From assembly GCF_020532555.1 (NCBI RefSeq), contig NZ_JAJBBR010000002.1, positions 1-64,000 of the forward strand: a DNA stretch of 64,000 bases. Reading direction: 5' to 3'. Of this stretch, positions 57,661 to 64,000 are shown in pieces (the first letter of the stretch is position 1; the number at the start of each line of letters is the position of its first letter). This stretch comes from Microvirga lenta (lineage in GTDB: Bacteria; Pseudomonadota; Alphaproteobacteria; Rhizobiales; Beijerinckiaceae). The notes under the pieces are model-generated. The model saw only the letters and a list, made by a program, of their open reading frames with translations. It did not search any database and was not told the DNA's origin. The translations under genes and the position numbers were made by a program.

Positions 57661-58166
57661 TTGACGCTCCTCAACGTCTCTGCTTGCCCAGTCTCCAAGA
57701 TCCGACGCAAACCTTCCCGGCCACGGCTCAGTCGAGACATGACCGTCCCGATCGGGATTCCCAGCACTTGCGCAGCTTCGGCATAGGACATCTCCTCGAC
57801 GCCCACGAGCAGGAGAACGTCGCGCTGCTCAGCTGGCAACTGCGCGAGTCCGCTCAAAGCATCTCGCACTTCCAGGCGGCGCTCCTGCACTCCATCCCTG
57901 GAAGGTGGATCTTCCATGCATGTGAAATCGACCTGCGCCCCTCGCCGTGAGCAATATCGCACATGCGAAATGAAGACGTTGTGGAGGATCGCGAAGAGCC
58001 ATGCGCGAAGGTTCTCGTCGGCTGCGCGGATATGCCATCGTCGGACCGCATGCTCCAGACAGTCCTGAACCAAGTCGTCGGCGAGATCGTTGTCGCGGGT
58101 GAGCGCAAAGGCATAGCGGCGCAGGGCCGGTATCTTGGGCTGAATCAGCGCCTCTATTTCATTCAT
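57657..58166 (-). CDS. ECF RNA polymerase sigma factor
   Basis: A 169-residue ECF sigma factor. Region 2 carries DNDLADDLVQDCLEHA and LRAWLFAILHNVFIS; region 4 has LPAEQRDVLLLVGVEEMSYAEAAQVLGIPIGTVMSRLSRGRE, described by its key parts LPAEQRDVL, SYAEAAQVLGI and GTVMSRLSRGRE. It is followed by its anti-sigma gene on the minus strand and is divergent from the peptide-export operon 588 bases away. A role in controlling that operon is possible but unproven. The anti-sigma type suggests an envelope or oxidative signal. Confidence 0.92.
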   Translation of the reverse strand: MNEIEALIQPKIPALRRYAFALTRDNDLADDLVQDCLEHAVRRWHIRAADENLRAWLFAILHNVFISHVRYCSRRGAQVDFTCMEDPPSRDGVQERRLEVRDALSGLAQLPAEQRDVLLLVGVEEMSYAEAAQVLGIPIGTVMSRLSRGREGLRRILETGQAETLRSVK

Positions 58167-58754
58167 GATCTGCTCGAAGGATCACCACCATGTGACGAGC
58201 CCTGTGGAATGGCCTGTTCACAGACGTCCTATACTGGGCCCATATTCCCGCTTCGATGACCGTTCATCGGCGGTAGCCATTTCGTAGCCACCTATACTCT
58301 GGAGCAGCAATTCGGCGGCAGCGATCATGAGCCGGCGAAAAGATGGTGTGGCAAAGGAATAAGCAAAAAGCCCAGGCGTCTATGAGCAGAAGGCCGTGCC
58401 GCCGCAAGAAGCACGGTCGAAACGCCACATGTGAGGAACGCCGCAGAACACTGGAACAAGCTCTATCCCTTCGTTCGAACCTGTCTGGTTCGGCGGGGAC
58501 TTATCTTTGCCAAATTCGCCTCGATCACGATTATGCGAGCAAATCTCAAAGAAAGCTTTAGCACAACTTTCAGCTAACTACATAATACTGCGCCTTATAC
58601 CTTATGTTTACTAGCCCAGTTCCGCTAGTTCTTTTTAGATATTGAACAAATCTTCTAGCAGAATTCTTATGTCTGTGCGCCAGAGATTCGCATGAATTCT
58701 TGCTTCTGCACTCGAGGCGCATGTTCATAACCATCACCCATCGGGAGTTTCAAA
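58167..58754. promoter_or_regulatory. Long divergent region between the ECF sigma gene and the peptide precursor gene
   Basis: No gene is supported in these 588 bases; a 72-codon frame at 58343-58561 is arginine-rich and has no family likeness. The stretch from about 58555 to 58700 is visibly AT-rich compared with the rest of the window and contains runs such as TACATAATACTG and TTCTTTTTAGATATTG. It is likely to hold the promoter of the peptide gene, and the left part that of the sigma gene. The ribosome site of the peptide gene is CGGGAG at 58742-58747. Confidence 0.5.
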
Positions 58755-58916
58755 ATGCGTGACTTGAGCATGGAAGAACTGGGCCACGTTTATGGGGCCG
58801 GCGGCAAGGGCTGTGGTCGCAAGCACAAGCACAAGAAAGGCAGCAAGAGCAGAAGCAAGAGCAAGAGCAAGAGCTACAGCCGCAGCAAGAGCAAGAAGCA
58901 TCGCGCTATGCTCTGA
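58755..58916 (+). CDS. Secreted peptide precursor with double-glycine-type leader and Lys/Ser-repeat core
   Basis: A 53-residue ORF. Its leader MRDLSMEELGHVYGA fits the double-glycine leader consensus exactly: L at -12, S at -11, E at -8, L at -7, V at -4, G at -2, A at -1, so cleavage is predicted after Ala15. The leader is strikingly like that of colicin V. The 38-residue core starts GGKGCGRKHKHKKG and then has Ser at every second residue from 30 to 46, alternating with Lys or Arg. Core counts: 12 Lys, 4 Arg, 3 His, 9 Ser, one Cys (C20), one Tyr, no acidic residue. The export genes downstream (HlyD-like and C39-ABC) support it. It resembles no bacteriocin family I know. Confidence 0.82.
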   Translation: MRDLSMEELGHVYGAGGKGCGRKHKHKKGSKSRSKSKSKSYSRSKSKKHRAML

Positions 58917-58930
58917 TCGTTGATCAGCAC

Positions 58931-58955
58931 CGGCGCGGCGGCCCCCGCCGCGCCG
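58931..58955 (+). terminator. Strong hairpin after the peptide gene
   Basis: CGGCGCGGCGG (58931-58941) and CCGCCGCGCCG (58945-58955) form an 11-bp all-GC stem with a CCC loop, 14 bases after the peptide stop. There is no T-tract. It fits partial termination or mRNA protection, giving more precursor than export machinery. Confidence 0.7.
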
Positions 58956-59019
58956 ACATCAACAGACTGATTATTCGACCATCGACGGCATTCCAACGAC
59001 AAACCTGAGGGAGCAGGGC

Positions 59020-59967
59020 ATGGATGCGCTTCCCGGCTGGGCCATTCCATCTGCGCAGGACGACGCGGTACAAGAGGAGCTTTGGCTCTTGGGCCAGCCG
59101 CCGCTGCATCAGTATCTTAGCTACATGCAGGATACCGTCGTCGATGGGAGAAGCTTGCCGCGCTCGGCTCTCGTGGATGAATGGCGCAGGGCCAACGATT
59201 ACTACTATGAGCTGGAGACCGGCGAGGCCGGCCTCGCCGATCGCATCGAAATCCTCGACCTTCCATCTTCGCTGGAGCCTCTCGCCGACGCGCTGAGGGA
59301 AGACCCTTGCTACCGCCGCGCCTACGACGTTCTGCCGACCCGGCTGGCCATGGTCGAACTGCAGCACCTCGTCGTCGCGCAGCCGCACGTGAACCTTACC
59401 CATGTCAACCGGCTGAGGGAGCACCTCTCGGCGAAACCGTCCAACGATGAAGTATTCCGGTTCTGCCATCCCATAGATCGCCCGGGGCCCAATGTCGGGG
59501 TCCGGCGCATCGGAGATACACGCTTCTCTTTCACCTCGGAATCGTCGGACCTCCGTTTTCGCGAGGCCATTCTGCTCCGCGCCGACCAGATCGCCGGGGG
59601 CGTGCGCTTCGGCGCCTCGGCCATGGTCGTTGGCCTCGTCGTGGGCTTCAGCTCCAACTTCCTGACGGCGATTCAGTCCGATAACCGCCTCGTCCTGCAC
59701 AATGGCCACCACCGTGCTTTCGCCTTGCTCGCTCACGGAGTGACCCATGCTCCCTGCATCATCCAAACCGTAACGCGCCGGGATGAGCTCAACCTCATCG
59801 CCGGAAGCGATGTCCAGGAGGAGCCAGCCTTCTACTTCAAGTCGGCACGCCCTCCGCTCCTCAAGGACTTCCTCGACCCGAGGATAAGGAAGGTGCATCG
59901 CATCCCTTGCCCTCTTCAAATGATCGATGTGCGCTTCGAGGTACAGGACCACCAAGTTGCAGACTGA
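59020..59967 (+). CDS. ParB/sulfiredoxin-like protein of unknown function in the peptide-export operon
   Basis: A 315-residue cytoplasmic protein with no family I can name. A good ribosome site (GAGGGAG) lies before the ATG at 59020. In the middle, MVELQHLVVAQPHVNLTHVNRL resembles the opening strand-helix of ParB/Srx-fold domains (key part ELQHLVVAQPHVNL). Further on, LVLHNGHHRAFALLAHGV (key NGHHR) resembles the fold's nucleotide-binding G-x-H-R motif. No membrane segment or signal peptide stands out. Its place between precursor and exporter suggests that it binds or modifies the peptide. ParB/Srx-fold proteins include CTPases, sulfiredoxin and free-serine kinases, so a serine-modifying role is a speculation worth noting. 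Confidence 0.7.
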   Translation: MDALPGWAIPSAQDDAVQEELWLLGQPPLHQYLSYMQDTVVDGRSLPRSALVDEWRRANDYYYELETGEAGLADRIEILDLPSSLEPLADALREDPCYRRAYDVLPTRLAMVELQHLVVAQPHVNLTHVNRLREHLSAKPSNDEVFRFCHPIDRPGPNVGVRRIGDTRFSFTSESSDLRFREAILLRADQIAGGVRFGASAMVVGLVVGFSSNFLTAIQSDNRLVLHNGHHRAFALLAHGVTHAPCIIQTVTRRDELNLIAGSDVQEEPAFYFKSARPPLLKDFLDPRIRKVHRIPCPLQMIDVRFEVQDHQVAD

Positions 59968-61309
59968 TACGATCATCAGCCCCAAGCAGACGGTGCCCTC
60001 GGAAGTCGAGCGCAGGGGAACGCCAGCTCCAGCCCCGGCCCAGCCCCTGTTCAGACCTGAGGTGATGGTGGAGCACCAGTCCCAGTGGCTCGGAACCGTG
60101 CTGTTGGAGCCGCGGATCACGCACTGGATGTTCGCTTCTCTCGCACTGGTCGCGACGGCGGCGGTGCTCGGGCTCCTGTTCTTTACCTCCTATACCCGGA
60201 AGGCCCGCATCAACGGGTGGCTGGTGCCCCAGCAGGGACTTGTGCGGGTTTTTGCGCCCCAGGGCGGCGTCATCACGCAGGTTCATGTGAAGGAGGGTAC
60301 GGAGGTCAGAAAGGGCGCACCGCTTCTGGCCATTTCCACGGAGATGCAGAGCCTGACTGTAGGTGCGACACGACAGGAGGTGGTCGACCGTCTCACGAAG
60401 CGCAGGAACAGCATGGCCGAAGAAAAGACTGTCCAGGAGCGCCTCTTTTCTCAGCAGGCGGCTGATCTGATGCGCCGCATCGCGGCCCTGGAGGACGAGC
60501 AGAAGTACCTGGCGCAGGAGATGGACCTGCAACGATCGCGCATCCAGCTCAGCGAGAGGGTGGCCAAGAGGATGCGGGCCATGCGCGCCAAGGATATCGT
60601 CCCGGAGCCTCGCCTGGAGGAGGCCGAACGGGAGCGAATCCAGGAAAACGCCAAGCTGCAAGGGCTGGAGCGGACTCAAGCCGCACTTCAGCGGGAGCAT
60701 CTCCAGCTGACCGCCTCTTTGCGTGAAATCCCGCTCCGGCGCCTCACGCAGCTTGCCGAGATCGAACGCAACGTCGCTCTGTTGGAGCAGGAACTGGCGG
60801 AAGCGGAGGAGCGCCGGGAAATCGTGATTTTGGCACCTCAGGATGGCACCGTTACGGGAATGCAGGTCGAAAGCGGCGGCAGCGCCCAGCCCAGTGTTCC
60901 GCTCATGAATATCGTTCCGGCGGGCGCGACCTTGCAGGCGCAGCTCTTCAGTCCGAGTCGCGCCGTCGGCTTCCTGCGCGAAGGCCAGAGGGTGCATCTG
61001 CGTTACGAGGCTTTCCCTTATCAGAAGTTCGGGTTTCACCAAGGTGTCGTGGTTTCCGTATCGCGCTCCGCCATGAGCCCGGCGGAAATGACCCAGCAGC
61101 TTAGCGGACTGACGACCCTCTATGGAACGAACGAGCCGGTCTACCGGGTCACGGTCGATCTCTCCCAGCAGAACGTCACTGCCTATGGCAAGTCGATGCC
61201 GCTGCAGCCGGGGATGCAGCTCGAAGCGGACGTGCTTCTCGAAAGCCGCCGGCTGGTGGAGTGGATGCTTGAGCCCTTGTTCAGCATCAGTGGAAAGTGG
61301 GCCGGATGA
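59927..61309 (+). CDS. HlyD-family membrane fusion protein of the peptide exporter
   Basis: A 460-residue periplasmic adaptor. One membrane segment lies at about residues 70-88 (ASLALVATAAVLGLLFFTS). The first lipoyl half follows (VRVFAPQGGVITQVHVKEG), then a long coiled coil (about 140-290, rich in Glu, Gln and Arg). The second lipoyl half is VILAPQDGTVTGMQV, and a beta-barrel region follows, as in CvaA/HlyD_D23 proteins. The ATG at 59927 overlaps the previous gene by 41 bases and lacks a ribosome site; TTG 59957 is an alternative start. It overlaps the ABC exporter gene by 13 bases. Confidence 0.9.
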   Translation: MCASRYRTTKLQTDTIISPKQTVPSEVERRGTPAPAPAQPLFRPEVMVEHQSQWLGTVLLEPRITHWMFASLALVATAAVLGLLFFTSYTRKARINGWLVPQQGLVRVFAPQGGVITQVHVKEGTEVRKGAPLLAISTEMQSLTVGATRQEVVDRLTKRRNSMAEEKTVQERLFSQQAADLMRRIAALEDEQKYLAQEMDLQRSRIQLSERVAKRMRAMRAKDIVPEPRLEEAERERIQENAKLQGLERTQAALQREHLQLTASLREIPLRRLTQLAEIERNVALLEQELAEAEERREIVILAPQDGTVTGMQVESGGSAQPSVPLMNIVPAGATLQAQLFSPSRAVGFLREGQRVHLRYEAFPYQKFGFHQGVVVSVSRSAMSPAEMTQQLSGLTTLYGTNEPVYRVTVDLSQQNVTAYGKSMPLQPGMQLEADVLLESRRLVEWMLEPLFSISGKWAG

Positions 61310-63594
61310 GCGCCGCCGAACGCCTGAACCTCGGATGGGGACGACGAACCCCGATGCTTCTGCAGACGGAAGCTTCCGAATGCGGCCTTGCGAGCCTCGC
61401 GATGGTCGCCGGCTATTTCGGCTACGAGGCGGATCTGGCTGATCTGCGTCGGCGCTACGGCCTTTCGCTGAAAGGTGCGACACTCAAGGAGCTCGTCCGC
61501 ATTGCCGATCAACTCGGCTTCGCCACTCGGCCGCTACGCCTCGACATGGAGGAGCTGCCAAAGCTCCGACTCCCCTGCATCCTGCACTGGGACCTGAACC
61601 ACTTCGTCGTTCTGGTCAGCATCGGACGGTCGGGTGCCGTCATTCACGACCCGGCCATAGGCATTATCCGCATGAAGGAAGCGGAGCTTTCGCGCCATTT
61701 TACGGGCATTGCCCTTGAGCTGTACCCGACAGATCGGTTCGAGCCTGCCGCCGCCCCGCCAAGGGTTCGCCTCCGGAAGCTGCTCGGACGCATGGTCGGG
61801 GTCAAGAGGGCCCTGTCTCATCAATTGTCGCTTGCATTGGCGATCGAGGTATTCGCGATGGCCGGCCCCCTCTTTCTGGGCTGGGTCGTCGACCACGCGC
61901 TTGTCGCGGCAGACCGCGATCTCCTCCTCACTCTCGTCCTCGGATTTCTGCTTCTGCTGCTGTTGCAGACGACGATCACGGCGATGCGCAGCTGGATGCT
62001 GATGGGCCTGAGCGCCACGTTGAAGGTCCAGTCGCGGGCGAACCTGTTCTCCCATCTCATCAGTCTGTCCCCATCGTTCTTCGAGGCCCGTCACCTGGGT
62101 GACGTAACATCGAGATTCCATTCTCAGGAGACGATCCTCGATGCGATCACCACCGAGCTGATCGAGGCGATCATGGACGGCCTGATGGTGGGCCTCACCC
62201 TCGCCATCATGCTGGTGATTGCACCGGGCATGACGGCAATCGTTCTCGCCGGAGCCGCCTTGTACGGCATTCTGCGCTGGGCCTTGTACACTCCGTTGCG
62301 CCAAGCCTCCATGGAGGCCATCGTTTGGGAGGCAAGACTCGACACGCACTTCCTCGAGACCTTGCGCGGCATCCGCACGATCAAGCTCTTCAATGGCCAG
62401 GAAGACCGTCGCGCCCATTGGCTGAATCTTCTGGTCGAGACAACCAATCGAAATCTGACGGCGGAGAAGCTCAGGTTCCTCTTCCGGACCGGCAACATGC
62501 TGCTCATGGGGATCCTCAAGATCCTGATCATCTGGCTCGGTGCCAGACAGGTTTTGGACAACACTCTTTCCGTGGGCCTGCTTCTGGCCTTCATCGCCTA
62601 TAAGGACCAATTCATCAGCCGCGTGAGCATTCTCATCGACCGGGCCGTAGACCTGAAGATGCTGCGTCTTCACGCAGAGCGCCTGGCTGACATCGCGCTC
62701 ACGGAGCCGGAGACGCGCACCTCCCTCGTGCCGGCACCAGGAGGTCAGCGCCCTCCGACCATCGAGCTGAGGAATGTCAGCTTCCGCTACAACGAACAGG
62801 ATCCGTGGGTTCTCGACAACGTCAATCTTCGCATCGAGGCTCGGGAATCAGTCGCGATCGTAGGGCCGTCCGGAGGTGGCAAGTCGACGCTCCTGAAGCT
62901 GCTGACCGGCCTGATCAAGCCCTGCCACGGCGAGATTTTGATCGACGGAGAGCCTCTCGCCCGAATCGGTCTGGAGAATTACCGAGCCATGATTGGCGTC
63001 GTCATGCAGGACGACCAACTCTTCGCCGGCTCCATTGCCGACAACATCAGCTTCTTCTCCGAGCAGCCTGATATCGATCGCATTATGCTTTGCGCCAAGC
63101 AGGCAGCCGTTCACGATGATATCGCGGCCATGCCCATGGGGTACGCTACGCTGATCGGCGACATGGGCACTGTTCTCTCCGGGGGCCAGAAGCAGCGTGT
63201 GGTGATCGCGCGTGCACTCTACCGCCAACCAGGCATTCTATTGCTTGACGAAGCCACGAGCCATCTGGACGTTGAGCGGGAAAAAACGGTGAATGCGGCT
63301 TTCAGGGCCATGGGGATCACGCGCATCGTCATTGCCCACCGGCCGGAGACCATCCGCATGTCGGGGCGCGTGATCGTTCTCGAACAGGGAAAGCTCCGTG
63401 CAGGAGCGCCATTCCAGCGACATCACGTCTACCAGGAGAACGCGATCCATGCACCGTACCTCCTGGAGGCCGCCCTCACCAACAAAAGGGACAAAAAGAG
63501 AAAGGAGAGGAGAGGACGAAGGAAAGCCGGCAGAATGCCACACGCCGCTCCAGCTCCAGACCGCGCTGAGACTGGGGGCGAGATAGCACGATGA
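61297..63594 (+). CDS. Peptidase-containing ABC exporter (C39 peptidase - membrane domain - ATPase)
   Basis: A 765-residue PCAT. The N-terminal C39 peptidase has its full active site: Gln20, catalytic Cys26 (QTEASECGLASLAM), His97 (HWDLNHFVVL) and Asp113 (IHDPAIG). The membrane domain spans about 165-430. The ATPase has Walker A GPSGGGKST, signature LSGGQKQRVVIARAL and Walker B ILLLDEATSHLD. Such proteins cut double-glycine leaders and export the core. After the ATPase there is an unusual tail of about 45 residues with a run of Lys and Arg (NKRDKKRKERRGRRKAGR). The precursor at 58755 is its likely substrate. Confidence 0.94.
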   Translation: MGRMSAAERLNLGWGRRTPMLLQTEASECGLASLAMVAGYFGYEADLADLRRRYGLSLKGATLKELVRIADQLGFATRPLRLDMEELPKLRLPCILHWDLNHFVVLVSIGRSGAVIHDPAIGIIRMKEAELSRHFTGIALELYPTDRFEPAAAPPRVRLRKLLGRMVGVKRALSHQLSLALAIEVFAMAGPLFLGWVVDHALVAADRDLLLTLVLGFLLLLLLQTTITAMRSWMLMGLSATLKVQSRANLFSHLISLSPSFFEARHLGDVTSRFHSQETILDAITTELIEAIMDGLMVGLTLAIMLVIAPGMTAIVLAGAALYGILRWALYTPLRQASMEAIVWEARLDTHFLETLRGIRTIKLFNGQEDRRAHWLNLLVETTNRNLTAEKLRFLFRTGNMLLMGILKILIIWLGARQVLDNTLSVGLLLAFIAYKDQFISRVSILIDRAVDLKMLRLHAERLADIALTEPETRTSLVPAPGGQRPPTIELRNVSFRYNEQDPWVLDNVNLRIEARESVAIVGPSGGGKSTLLKLLTGLIKPCHGEILIDGEPLARIGLENYRAMIGVVMQDDQLFAGSIADNISFFSEQPDIDRIMLCAKQAAVHDDIAAMPMGYATLIGDMGTVLSGGQKQRVVIARALYRQPGILLLDEATSHLDVEREKTVNAAFRAMGITRIVIAHRPETIRMSGRVIVLEQGKLRAGAPFQRHHVYQENAIHAPYLLEAALTNKRDKKRKERRGRRKAGRMPHAAPAPDRAETGGEIAR

Positions 63595-63617
63595 GACCGG
63601 CGGCCTCCTCGCCGGTC
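63595..63617 (+). terminator. Terminator-like hairpin after the exporter gene
   Basis: GACCGGCG (63595-63602) and CGCCGGTC (63610-63617) pair around a 7-base loop directly after the exporter stop codon, followed by CTGTTCTG. It lies between two convergent genes and may serve both. Confidence 0.6.
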
Positions 63618-63637
63618 CTGTTCTGACAAGAACTGTG

Positions 63638-64000
63638 TCAGAGCTCAAGCGCCAGGCAAGGCACCTCCCTCTCCCGCAGCTTGTCACAAGCGTCCTGCGC
63701 AGCCTTGCGATCCGTGAATCCGGCAAAACGGGCGCGAACGAAGGTCTTGTAAGGCTCCGTCACCGGTTCGACGCCCTCTAGAATATCGCCGTACTTGCTT
63801 TGCGCGGTCTTCAGCATCTCCACGGCCGCATCGCTGCTGGGAAGCGCACCGATCTGAATCGCATATCCGGAGCTGCGTGCAGCCGGTCCCGCGGCAGTCG
63901 GAGCACTCTTCTCCGCCACCGGAGTCGTGGTGGCCGTTGCCGCTGCCGTCACTACGGCGGGATCGGCGGAAGCCACCATCACCGGAGACCTCCTGACCGC
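63638..64000 (-). CDS. SPOR-domain protein, C-terminal part (gene runs off the right edge)
   Basis: The C-terminal 121 codons of a protein whose frame stays open to the window edge. An Ala/Thr/Pro-rich linker (about 45 residues) leads to a SPOR peptidoglycan-binding domain: GYAIQIGALPSSDAAVEML, then VRARFAGFTDRKAAQDACDKL and the end VPCLALEL. This ending resembles the SPOR tail of D-alanyl-D-alanine carboxypeptidases of Hyphomicrobiales, so the missing N-terminal part may be such an enzyme; this is inferred. A GTG at 63982 or ATG at 63979 could be internal. Confidence 0.75.
   Translation of the reverse strand, partial: AVRRSPVMVASADPAVVTAAATATTTPVAEKSAPTAAGPAARSSGYAIQIGALPSSDAAVEMLKTAQSKYGDILEGVEPVTEPYKTFVRARFAGFTDRKAAQDACDKLREREVPCLALEL

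Noticed and set aside
58343..58561. 72-codon frame between sigma gene and peptide gene, with a basic Cys-containing stretch
   Set aside because: Considered as a second precursor, but there is no double-glycine leader, the start lacks a ribosome site and the downstream half has no peptide-like character.
58820..58905. Short AGC-AAG repeats as a possible CRISPR or simple-sequence repeat
   Set aside because: The repeat is in frame and encodes Ser-Lys/Arg alternation in the precursor core; unit length and spacing do not fit CRISPR.
58755..58916. Leader cleavage after Gly16-Gly17
   Set aside because: The GG pair is present, but cleaving there would put Gly at -4 and His at -7, against the consensus; cleavage after Gly14-Ala15 fits at all key positions.
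59861..61483. 540-codon minus-strand frame
   Set aside because: Antisense to the HlyD-like gene and the exporter start; long only because of GC-rich codon use.

Overview
The window reads as a GC-rich alphaproteobacterial chromosome segment, most likely from the Hyphomicrobiales (a Microvirga/Methylobacteriaceae-like or other soil rhizobial relative). This is inferred from the style of the proteins: many ABC importers with Tat or Sec-signal binding proteins, a split-XdhC form II CoxSLM cluster, HutF/HutG-type histidine degradation, a LivM-LivG-LivF fusion, and a SPOR-tailed protein at the right edge. No rRNA, tRNA, CRISPR array, transposase or phage gene was recognised. Genes are densely packed and nearly all look intact. 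Nearly every large overlapping antisense reading frame is a GC-rich shadow.

Layout. 0.3-5.8 kb: a QueD/PTPS-family protein without the usual catalytic Cys and two convergent GGDEF-EAL c-di-GMP proteins. 6.1-11.6 kb: a DUF2165 membrane protein, a PLP threonine-dehydratase-like enzyme divergent from an M20 hydrolase, and a minus-strand trio (HpPgdA/cyclic-imidase-type deacetylase, a small CALCG protein, a CobW GTPase). 11.9-21.7 kb: a molybdenum hydroxylase island. MocA-like, molybdopterin-binding and two half-XdhC genes lie on the minus strand, divergent from coxG-S-L-M-D-E. The AYRGAGR active-site loop and S-L-M order mark it as form II, so its substrate is not necessarily CO. 21.8-26.8 kb: a LysR regulator, an argininosuccinate-lyase-superfamily enzyme and a polar amino acid ABC importer, with a near-perfect palindrome in the divergent promoter. 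27-34.4 kb: a GNAT, an SDR, an NMT1/SsuA-type ABC importer and a TctCBA tricarboxylate transporter. 34.8-44.3 kb: an AGE-family epimerase, an SDR and a GntR regulator divergent from a branched-chain-type ABC importer (with a LivM-LivG-LivF triple fusion), a lambda-crystallin-like 3-hydroxyacid dehydrogenase and a BKACE enzyme. 45.2-56.1 kb: a complete histidine utilisation locus (hutFC divergent from hutIHGUD, followed by an NMT1-type ABC importer). The same 10-bp putative HutC site occurs in both promoter regions. 56.3-58.2 kb: an ACT-domain protein and an ECF sigma/anti-sigma pair.

The most interesting part is 58.7-63.6 kb. A 53-residue ORF at 58755-58916 encodes a peptide whose first 15 residues match the double-glycine-type leader consensus (L-12, S-11, E-8, L-7, V-4, G-2, A-1). 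Its core is made almost wholly of alternating Lys/Arg and Ser, with one Cys and no acidic residue. A strong hairpin follows, then a 315-residue protein with a ParB/sulfiredoxin-like NGHHR motif, a HlyD-type membrane fusion protein, and a C39-peptidase-containing ABC exporter with an intact Cys-His-Asp triad. This looks like a leader-cleaving peptide maturation and export system with an unfamiliar precursor and an unfamiliar accessory protein. The accessory protein is the best candidate for a modifying enzyme. The divergent ECF/anti-sigma pair is a possible regulator.

How the genes work together: the window is mostly catabolic islands, each with its own transporter and regulator (LysR, GntR/FCD, HutC), separated by hairpin terminators and flanked by c-di-GMP signalling genes. 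Substrates are well supported only for the hut locus; the others are inferred from enzyme class.
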